Assembly: GCA_020796225.1 (NCBI GenBank)
Contig: CM036753.1
Span: forward strand, 87,326,203 to 87,390,202
Origin: Arion vulgaris
Lineage: Eukaryota; Mollusca; Gastropoda; Stylommatophora; Arionidae
Length of the DNA stretch: 64,000 nt
Direction of reading: 5' to 3'
In this document: one piece after another, positions 35,301-47,300 of the stretch
Numbering within the stretch: position 1 is the stretch's first letter
Layout of the letters: the number at the start of each line of letters is the position of its first letter
Notes under the pieces: generated by a model
The model's input: the letters and a program-made list of their open reading frames with translations, nothing else
Databases searched by the model: none
What the model was told of the DNA's origin: nothing
Made by a program: the position numbers and the translations under genes

Positions 35301-38300
35301 CTCTTGCCTGTCTCGCCGATATAAGCCTTGTTACATCGCTTACAGATAATGGGATAGATAAGATTACGAGACTCGCATGTGAAACCATCTTCAATAACGT
35401 GGCTAAAGGAAAAGATACAGTACGCGTCTGTGTCACATAAGCACACGTGTTGCAAAACGTTGCTGTATTTTGTCATTGTTTTTGTAATTTGTAAAACTAC
35501 AGTACTTTGTGCTTACGTGTTTTGACAATCAAATAGTTTTACTACAGTCTCGTCTATTTTGTGAATGTGTCTAGAATACAGAAGTGCCAACGTATTGAAA
35601 GATATTAAATATCACCACAAAAAATAACAACTCACAAACGAACAAGAATTTCACTCATTCCACATGATAAATGTTTAATTTTGACACTAATTGCTTTATC
35701 ACACAAGAATATTTATCACACAAATATTGATGCTCAAGTTGTTTGAAGTAGATATAATATTAACAATAATAATTATTCCTCTCATACGATTATACGTTAC
35801 ATAGGACCTGTAAGCAATTTCTCCATACCGTTCTATCCTGGGCAACTCGTTGAATCTCCTCTATGGAAATGAGACCGATCTTTCTTGCCTCTCTCAGCAA
35901 AGTTCGTTTCAGTGTCTTCCTATGTCGTCCTCTCTTTCTTGAACCCTTTTAATCCCGCATCAATGCCTGATTTGATATTCTTTGATAATTTCTTCTCAAA
36001 GTGTTTCCAACATATCTCCATCTTCTCCTTCTTATAACAGTTGTCACTAGTGGTTGACCAGACATTTCTCTGATTTCATCACTTCTCCTGAATTTGTTCT
36101 ATTTTATGTTCATTATTTTTCGCAGACATCTATTTTCGAATGCTTTCAACCTACTTTCTATATCTTTAGTTATTTTCCAACATTAATATACATCACCCAA
36201 TATATTATATATATATTTATTTATATTACTATTTATAGATAAAATAAAAACTTGGAAAGTTTAGTAAAATGAGGAAGAATGCGCTTATGGTAAACGTCAT
36301 AATAGTAACGGGTATTGTGATTGATGCACATTTGCACGTCACTACAGTAACTGATGGTGGGAGTTATGCACATTTGCACGTCACTACAGTAACTGGTGGT
36401 GGGATTGATGCACATTTGAACGTCACTACATTAACTGATGGTGTGATTGATGCACATTTGAACGTCACTATGGTATGATGCTTTTCCATCACAGGTGATG
36501 ATGACCACACAAATTTTCACCCAAGGGAATGTAGTTGCGCTATGTTTGTCTGTGGGTGCGTAGATGACTAGTGAGCCCGATACGGGCTTGAAATGTTCTT
36601 GAACAGTGTGGGCAAGGTGTACTTGCACTTGTGGGAAATTTTACTGCCTTTCTGTTTTGACCTTTTTGCTCCATCAGTGCTGTTCTACCTGCCTCGCAGG
36701 CCGAGGAACCGTGTCGAAGAAGTGTGCGCCAGGCTGATCTGTCTTGAGCAGAATTCTCCCAGCTGTTGACATCTATGCCAAAAGATTTCATCGAGTTCTT
36801 GAGTGTATCTTTGAATCGCTTTTTCTGGCCCCCTGTGAGAGTTTACCGCTATGCAGCTCACCATAAAAGAGTCGTTTGGGAATCACTATGGTAACTGATG
36901 ATGTGATTGACACACATGTGCACACCTTTATTATGACTAATACTTACCCCACTACTGAAAGATTTGAATTCTGGCTACGATATTACTGTTTTGGCTACAT
37001 GATACGATGATGCTGAAATGAAAGTACACTTTACAGAACAGATCAAACAATAGTACCTAAAGTTAGTATCGTGTAAACGAAACTACTGAAAATTAAAAAA
37101 AATCATAGCACCCAATCATGTTACAAAGGAAGTCATAGAGAAAGTTTAAAATTTGGTATACCTGGAAATAACAATATCACAAACAGTGATTTGAAAAAGG
37201 ACATCCTGGAAGAAATTAAAAAAAAGGCCAAGCTATCGCAATGCTCAACAAAATCTGGAAAGCGAAATAATTAAATCCTAAAACAAAACTTAAAACAAAT
37301 AGAAGCAATGTCATAGGAGTGCTATTATACATTAATGAGTGCTGAAAAAAGGAAATACAACATCACACGCGAGTTGAAGACATCCCACAGTAAATGTTTG
37401 AGGAGAATCCTGCGAATTGTCTTGCCAATATGATAGCATATGAAGAGCTTTTTAAAACGAATAGCTGTTCATCGTTGGAGACCATCATTAAAAGACAAAT
37501 ATGAAGATGAATTGGATATGTAAGTTGTATACCAGTATGGACATTGACTAGGACAGCTCACATGAGGATAACTGATGGGGAAAAAAGACATGAACTTCCT
37601 AAGAAAACATAGAGAAGAACTGTGGAAAGAGAGTTGGACCATTGTGATCTGAAGAAAAGCGGCAGAGCGGCAACAACGGACATCTTTTGTGGAAACCGTA
37701 TGTATAACCGGGACAAGAAGAATATATATATATATAGGCAAGTGGTATGTACTGAGTTAAGAAAGACAGAAGCTGTGAACGAAAAATGGTCTTAAATAGA
37801 TATCATCATTATTAGCCTCTTTGTCTTTCGAGACAATTTGTTTTGCGTCACGTAGTTTGGTCTGAGCTGAATCACACCTTCTTTTGTGGCTGCTGCAGGG
37901 GAAACTGAAGACTGTAGCTCATACATAGGATGTTCTCTCTGCACTCTACGCTCTCTTTTGCTCCGTGACGCGTGTCTGGGAAATTTTATGGAGTAACTGA
38001 GCCGCTCAACCGTCAACTACCCCCTCTCGCTGATAGAATTCAGAGGAGTGCAAGCACGAAGTCTAGTATAAGTTTGGTTGCAAGAGCTGCCGGTAGGGCA
38101 TCACGTGATGCCGCCGCATTAAGGGCTCCACTCCGGATTTTCTGTTTAGATTTACTCCCATAGCCTTTTCCTCTCCCCAGACTCCCAAAAGGCAGTGGGG
38201 CTATTTGCCCATAGTTGGGAGTCTGGTTTTGGATATCAGGTAAATCCACTCATATCACAAGTATGGGGCCATACCTCCACCGAGACTTTATGTCGTGTAT

Positions 38301-41300
38301 ACGCCCCACAGGACAATTTTAAAAAAACAAAGAAAAAATACTGACCTAGAGGATTCTATCTTCATAAGAAGCTATTTCACCGTTTGCCTTTGATCTAACG
38401 GCCAAAGTTTCCCGGTATACACCACTGGAAGGTGGGGTTGGCTTGTGTGTTCTGAGGGACACCGGTAAGATCTAACTTTTACTTTTCCCCTCCTAAGAAA
38501 GACTAGTCGATCCCAACCCTGCTGAATGCAGATTCAGTCTCGGGACAAACATTGTAGACATATTTGACCGTCTGACTTTTATTAAGCAACTTAAAATACA
38601 AAATACATTGACAATAAATTGTGCTTCTTATATATGATTGTAAACAATATAAGAACATAAGCTAGTCCAGATCTTTGTCGCAAACATAAAACATGCTGAG
38701 CTTGAATAAAGAAAATGTGGATAACTCAAATAACCATTCCAGATATTATGTTTTTAAAAACATATTGGTATAAGGAGATTAACCAGTAATGTTATTAAAT
38801 ATGAAAACATTTCATATCTATTATGAATAAGCAACAGATATTTGCTTAGTCGGTGAATCTATTTTATATATATATTTATATTATATTATTATCGCCCGAG
38901 TGGTTACAGGGGCCCAAATTTGGGGTGTAAAGAATAGAACCACTGTTACCTGCCATGCATGTCGTAAGAGGCGACTAAGGAGGTTTGGCTGAAATCGGAT
39001 GCACATGTCCTAAACTTGTAGAAATCTATGCGTTTATGGGCCTACCAAACCAATGTGCAATGTATCCACGTTCTTGGCAAAGATCAAACATATCACAAAG
39101 AGTGATTAAAATTGGTCGTAAAGAACGAACGCAAAGAAGAAGATAATATTATTATTATATTCCTCACGTACCGTAATACTTTAAAAAGGGACTGCATGCA
39201 ATTTCTACATACCGCTCTATCCTGGGAAATTTGTTCACTCTGCTATGTGGAATCGAGAACAATATTTCTCATCTTTCTCAGTGAAATTCGTTTCTGTTTT
39301 TCTTTGCACATCTTGGTTGTTTTTAATTGAACGAGGCAATATCATATGCAAAATCATATCTTTCAGCTGACTATTTTCTACCCAGTCCAGTTTTGCTCCT
39401 GTAACTTTTCCACATCAGCCAGTCAATTGCCAATTCAAATAATAGTGTAAAAAAATTCAGTTTTGCGTTACCCTGGTTTCAACCATGAACGATTAACATT
39501 TAATCTTTGTTGAGCCCCACTAATATATATATATATATATATATATATTTACTTGCATCTAGTGAGATTGATTATAGTGATTGATTGAGTTTAGATATAC
39601 ACTAATATATATATATATGTATATACAATTTGTACACATAGTTTCATATATAAGTCGCTCGTATGTTGCAGGGGCTCGAAGGGGAGCAAAGAATAGTAAC
39701 ACTGCGACCTACTAGGAGTGTAGTAAGAAGCGACTGAGGTAGGGGCCTAGGAAAGCTACCCTAGTAAATAAAAAGCGTTGTATAAATCAAATGTGCTGTC
39801 TGTCCTACGTGTAGACGCATAACTGGCACAACGCGCAATCGCTCTTAGGCTCGAATCACATACAAATCACAAAGAGTGGACAACAAATAGTCGATATGGA
39901 GCGTTTGAAGATCAAAATATATATAAGTCAAATTAAATTGAAATCTGTTGTATATTAAGCAACGTCAAATTTTTACATTTATACTGTACACATTTTAAAT
40001 ATTTTCCGCCCACTTTCATAGTTATACATGGCTCACTTGATAGAAATCTAAACCATAACTCAGTAATGTGCCTCCTATCATCATTTTCTAAGATTTATTT
40101 ATGTGGGTGTAGTCTTTCGATAAATTGCACATTTGCTTAATCATCTTAAAACACCAGTTTTATATGACATTGTGAAATTATAAAACTAATCAGGCAAAAT
40201 GCATGCAATATGATATTAAATGTAAGCACACAAGTGGCTAGAGATCATTTTATCGCCATTAGATAATTAACTACATACTTGAGTAATTTTGAAATTTGTT
40301 AAGTATTGTTATCATAAATATTCATGGCATCACAATATATATATATATATTGTATATAATATGTATATACATACACATATGCAGAAGGTATCAACCAACA
40401 CACACGATTGGAAGGAAGATTGTTTATTGCAACCCAATTACAAGCAGAAAGTAAGATACGGAAAATTGTAATCAGGGACATAAAGGGTCTGAAGCCGAAG
40501 GATTGACTTTATTGCACCAGGTGTTCCCCATATGGCCCGGTCTCTCTCCGCAGAAAGGGCACGCAACCTTCAGAGAGCACTGCACAAAGCACGAACTCTG
40601 TTGTTCTGGCAACAATTCTAGCAGTCTCTGAAAAAATGCATTCGTGAACAGGATGTCGCGGTCCGGATTCGAACCCACGACCTTCGAAACGCAAGGCAAA
40701 GGCTCAGCCACTTAGCGACAAAGCCCACCTATCAGGGATGCCTTAATCAAGGACATGTCGATTGTAAATGTTGTTTCGTTGCTCACACACCCAGGTAACG
40801 AATTTCAAATCTTTATGATCAAATTCGCGATAACCAGTGAAGAGTTCGGTCTCACAATCAGCCTTATTAAAACATCTGTGATGGTTCAGTGCGCGGACCC
40901 TCCATATATAAACAGATGTGACTACAAATTGAAAGTTGTAAATAGTTCGTCTAACTCAATTCTGTAATCACCGACAACTTCTCACTAGATGCTCTTGCTA
41001 TGTAACAACATCTTCCTGTGTAAGAAAGAGATCGGAGCACACATGGCTACTCACCGAAGTGCAATGATGATCCTATCAAATCAATCAATCTCACTAGATG
41101 CAAAAGTACTTAGTATGATCAGCATGGTTTCAACACACTTAGCTAAATTATCGTAGAGAATGGGGGAAAAATAGTATGCTGACTATAAATACTAAAATTA
41201 CAGCGTAGAGAGCCTTCGTCATGAGAACACTACTTTATGCTAGATAATCTTGGTTCCTACATGCTTTGCAGGAAAAAAGAATGACTGCATTTCACATGCG

Positions 41301-43601
41301 CTGTACGGCGATCCTTCTTTCGTTACAAAGACGCTAGGTGAAAATTCCCATTCTTACCGTGAAATTGAGCCAGACTCTTCTTAAGAAGAGTGTGAGCTAA
41401 CTACTACGAAATCGCGATTGTCACACATGAATTCAAATATATTAATCCATACAACTGTTTGACCTGGAGGCAAGATTAAGGATCATACATGACCAATGTC
41501 CTGATGGCAAGTTTAAGGATCTTACATGACCAGTGATCCGATGGCAAGTTTAAGCAACCTACATGACTAATGACTAGATGGCAAGTTTAAGCATCCTACA
41601 TGACTAATGACTAGATGGCAAGCTTAAGGATGCTATATGACTAATGACTAGATGGCAAGTTTAAGCAACCTACATGACTAATGACTAGATGACAAGTTTA
41701 AGCATCCTACATGACTAATGACTAGATGACAAGTTTAAGCATCCTACATGACTAATGACTAGATGACAAGTTTAAGCATCCTACATGACTAATGACTAGA
41801 TGACAAGTTTAAGCATCCTACATGACTAATGACTAGATGACAAGTTTAAGCATCCTATATGACTAATGACTAGATGACAAGCTTAAGAATCTAAAATTAT
41901 CAATGTTCTAGTAACAAATATATACCATGTCCTAACTTAGACATCCAATACGGTGTTTTAATTTGAGCATGATTGGACCAAGAAAGTACCAGGTGCTGTT
42001 CGGACTGAGAAGCCAGTGCTAGAAACATTTGGCTGCGCTATTACTTAAATTGTATAAAACAAAAGTGAGAAAAAAACCCCCAAAAATAAAAACAAGCAAA
42101 AGATTACGTTTAATCTGTAGTTGTTATGACTGATTGGTGTTGGTTAACTTCTTTACATGCAGTCTATATGTAGACATTTCACTTGATTTGTTGACATGCA
42201 GTCTATGTGTAGACATTTCACTTGATTTGTTGACATGCAGTCTATGTGTAGACATTTCACTTGATTTGTTTACATGCAGTCTATGTGTAGACATTTCACT
42301 TGATTTGTTTACATGCAGTCTATGTGTAGACATTTCACTTGATTTGTTGACATGCAGTCTATGTGTAGACATTTCACTTGATTTGTTTACATGCAGTCTA
42401 TGTGTAGACATTTCACTTGATTTGTTTACATGCAGTCTATGTGTAGACATTTCACTTGATTTGTTTACATGCAGTCTATGTGTAGACATTTCACTTGATT
42501 TGTTTACATGCAGTCTATGTGTAGACATTTCACTTGATTTGTTGACATGCAGTCTATGTGTAGACATTTCACTTGATTTGTTGACATGCAGTCTATGTGT
42601 AGACATTTCACTTGATTTGTTGAAACCAAATAATACATTTTTTGCTGTGGACTTTGTTAAAAATAAGTTATCTATGTCATTTCATTATGTTTCAGATCAC
42701 TGCTCTACAGAGTCAGCTTTCTTGCGATACTGCCCTTGTTTGCAATTTTTCTCATGGGATTTACCAGTCCATTTTGGATGAAGCAGCATCAGGTAAACAC
42801 ACTATGTTAAATGTTAAATGTTTACTAATTAAAAAGTTTCCATTTAATTCCTCTTCTTCAGCGATCTATGATCGTGCGCTTAATCCCAAAGTGAGCCACA
42901 AACTGAGGAAAGTCAGCATCAGGTCAGTCAGGTTTCCATAAAACTGCTTTTTTCTTGTCGACTGGGTATGGTCACTGATATAAAGTTTTTCGTTTGTGTT
43001 GATTCATCCCCTTCAAATGGCTGACACATCCCGTTAAATCCATTGATTTCAAAACACGTAATCACAAAGTACTGTAGTTTTACAAATTACAAAAACAATG
43101 ACAAAATACAGCAACGTTTCACCAACAAGGCCTTTATCAAGCAAACGAACAACAGGAGTGACAAATTTTTTTTTAAAAATGGACGACCAAATACAAACGT
43201 TTCTCAAATATGATTATATTTGATTGATTTCAAACCAATATACGACAGCAACTGTGACAATCAAGAAATACGTCTTCGTCTATCCAATGTGAATGACTTG
43301 TGTGTGTCTAAGATAAAGTGTAACATATTTACTATGGTTCAGCTAACTTTGCAGATCGGAAGAAGAAAAATGGAGAGAACATGTTAAGATTTAAATGAAA
43401 ACAAAAGGATGAAGCACATCGTGACCACATACAAATTGAGGTAAAAAGAGATAAATGGTGACAAAGAAAGTAAATACTGAACAGTTCATGACGTGGGAGA
43501 GAGTCATCAACAGATCTGATAACAACACTTTGAATAGGAAGTTGTTGAAGTCTATATTTGTGGAAGACTATAACGACAAGCTAGCTACTTACAAGACAGA
43601 A

Positions 43602-43693
<92 letters not shown>

Positions 43694-44296
43694 AGTGTGT
43701 GTTTTTGAAAGAAATAGATAACTAGATAGAAATAGAGAAACTGAAGAAATATCAGACATTATACTTTTATGAGGATTGTATAAGATGAGTTCTCAAATTA
43801 TGAATATCAGATACATCATGTCTGGATTGTTTTTACCTGCAGCTGAATGTATACTCGTATATTGGCTTGCAGCAAACTTGCATTATGGTTACCCAGAAGC
43901 AAAAGAAGCTAATGATGAAAATAATGCATTTGTATTTTCTCTACGGCTGTTTATTTTCATTTCTTTATATTCTACATATGCATTACCTAAAGTTCTCATT
44001 TGTACCTTTAAAATTTTCTTACTGAGCTGGAAGCATATTTCAAGTTTTACAATGAAATGTATCCATTAGATAGTAACAATATAGCATCAATAACATCAAT
44101 AACTGTAAATATAAATGCGCTTGAGCGGTAAATAAACTTTAATAGATTGTAGATTCTCTGCATGAAGTTAATTATTATTTTTTTAATGTTTATTAGCATA
44201 CACGTTCTGATATAACCAAAAAGCCTCACAAAATCTCGTTCTTAAATTGAAAGGGCATGCCTCGGATTAAATAGACTATAATCTGCTACATAACAA

Positions 44297-44346
<50 letters not shown>

Positions 44347-47300
44347 ACTTGGATTCTCAGCAAATAGTTAATTTACATTTTTGTTACATTCTGATACAAC
44401 TAAAAAGACTGGTTATTAGCTTGAAAGCAGCGTGCCTAGTCGGCTTAAACAGACTTTAATCCCTGACATAACAAACAAAGAAAATAAAACTAGAATATAT
44501 GCTTGCTTGGATTATCCGCAAGGCATTAATAAAACGATAATATATGTTTGCTTGGATTATCCGCAAGGAATTATTTTATTTTAACTATGTGTTGACCTAC
44601 ACGCTTTGATATAACTAACAAACTCGTTCTTAGACTTAAAGAGAGCGTGCCTAAGCGTAGAGATGCTCTTGTTCTTCTTTTTGCATTCGCTCGCTATGAA
44701 TTCCGGCGTAGTCAGGGCGCATGATATGATGCTTCTGACTGATTTTTACGTGAAGGTATGCTTTCATTTTTATCCATGTTCCCTGCCGTACAGGCGTGTC
44801 TTTTTCGACTTCAATGCTTGAAAACGACTTTGATACGAGACGTTACAAACTATAATATGTTCAACTTTACATATTTTGTTTAAATGAGTTTTACAAAATG
44901 GTTTCACAAAGAGATTTTTTAAATGAATGTACACTTCTCATTGTTTTTTTGTTCTTTTAATTTGACAGTTTTGTTTTTGGGAACTGTCATATTTGATTTA
45001 TCTTATGATGCTATACATAATTGCTAACATATACAAAGCAATCTTGTTGAATTACTAACAACAAGTACACAATATCAAACATGAAAATTATGTTTTACTA
45101 TAATTTTGTTAATTATAATGGCAACTGACAAAGTTAAAGGCTCACCTAATATCCAAATAAACAATGGAGAACTTCAAAGTGTAGAGAGCTACGAATACGA
45201 ATAATTACACAGACAACAAGAACGAAAATCCAGTCCTTCGAAACAAAATGCTACAGAAAAATTATACGAATACCATGTACAGAAAAAAGAAAGAACACTG
45301 ATGTCCTGAAAGAACTGAAAATTAAAGATAATTGGCTGATAAACAACATACTATACAGCAAAATTAGATTAGGCCACACCAAACGACACGATCGCCTGGG
45401 AGAGAACAATATTAGAGGGCAGGGTCCGAGGACACAGAGGCAGACCAAGAAGAGGATGGCTACAAGATATAAAAAATACCATGAACCATCAGCGAAGTGG
45501 GTGAACTGGCTAGAGACAAAGTGAATTTCAGATGTGCTGCAAAGATAGCAACGTCCTATAAAGGACATGCACCTTGATGATGATGGTAATGTTTTACTAT
45601 AATTTTAAAATAAAATATGTGCAATATATAGGCACAATAATATTCTTTAAAAATATATATGAACTCGACTACTGTAAAAAAAACATGGAATATTTTGTGG
45701 CCATTGTATTTCATTAACCGAAACAAGTCAAATGTTAATCTAATGCGTAATCTATTTGGGGTTGTCTTGGTACAGTCTCGATCTCAAGGGAGGTCGTCGC
45801 AGAGTAAAGGGAAGTATAGAGGACAATGACGTCTAGTTTAACAATGCAAACAGATAATTAATTACATCCCTTAGAGGCATCATAAAATCAGTTAATAATA
45901 TTCCATTGACTCATATTGTCAGACTATATTCGAAAGAATCAAAATGAAAGATTCGACATTTGTTGATGACACATGTATAGATGTTTTTAGTTTTCAAGTT
46001 TTCTCGTGAATATTCTCCAACCACAGTCTTGAAGTCCCATGTGGACTGCTTTTATGTTTCAGCCCGGCGCGTTTTATGCCAGACAGTTGTCTTCACCAGT
46101 TCTCAGACCCGCTTTCAAACTCTGTATCCAGAAGGATATGTCAATGACGAACTCCTTTCAGTCGTGTATATTCCTGTCAAGCGCCTTGAAGTCACTTTTG
46201 ATCCAGTGTAGCGAAGGAAGGGTCGCCCACTTTTCTTTTACCACCGGCTTCCCGTATGGAATATCACTGGCGATCTGGCAGTCATTTATCCGGGTCAGGT
46301 GACCCGGTCATCTTATTCAGCGTTAGTGGATTAGTGTAACTATCCTTTATCTTCTTTGAACGCTTTATATCGAGCATGGCACTTGTTAAACCGCTGTTTG
46401 TGATTTGTATGGGATCTTAGCCTAAGAGCGATTGTATGTTGTGCCATTTATGAGCCAACAAGTAGACCGGCACATCTGATTTCTGCAACTCTTTTCTTTT
46501 ACTAAGTTAACTTCCTTAGGCCACTACTTTAGTCGTCTTTCATTAACGACATGCCTTGTAGGTGACAGTGTTACATTCTTTGTTTCCCTAGCGAGGCCCG
46601 GTAACATATGTAACTATCCTAGAAATCGCATCATATTTCATTACATCATTATTTGTTACTCTATACACTTTACTTTACTTGTCAATATTATTTACTAAAA
46701 TATTATACGAATCTCTTGCTTTTAATTAACTACACTTAGGAATTGTTATATGGCCTTTTTCGTTCTTACAGATGGTCGGTCAATTGGCAAGTATTTTACT
46801 TTGACAACTTCTGCGTTTTCGCTTGTCTCTCTTGTATTTCAGCTCATCCGTCTGTTTTTTTTTCTCAAAAGATTCTGCACCTTCGTGTAATGTTGTTTTC
46901 CATATAATTGAATCCTCAGCTAGTTTTTCACATTTGATGGAACCGATAGAAAAGTTATTCATTCGCAATTGTTATACTGATGTATATTTTTTAAATATGG
47001 TTGTCTCAGCATCAGACACATCTAGCTACATGTCTGATTTTTGTATGGTGTTTGACATTCATTTAGGTGGACAAGCACCTCGGCCACTACAACATCATAG
47101 AGAAAGTTGACGTGAGCGTTGGCTTGTGGCGAGTATGTGATGGTACAGACTACTCGGATATTACTGACTGTACAGTCCTCCCTGGCACCACACCTTGTGA
47201 GTAATAACTTATTAATAAGTATTTGAATTTAAACAAATTATCATCTGCATCGGTAAAGTAACGTATAAATGAATTATATGGTCATTTTAGCTGATAATTA

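Noticed and set aside
35213..35440. 75-codon + frame
   Set aside because: Antisense of the GIY-YIG domain of the Penelope-like element.
42134..42781. 215-codon + frame and 160-codon - frame made of 13-residue repeats
   Set aside because: They are translations of a 39-bp minisatellite (39 is divisible by three). The + frame overlaps exon 2 in a phase that does not join exons 1 and 3.
42642..42941. 99-codon frame crossing exon 2, its donor and the cryptic exon
   Set aside because: It does not produce a hydrophobic helix and does not join exons 1 or 3 by phase.
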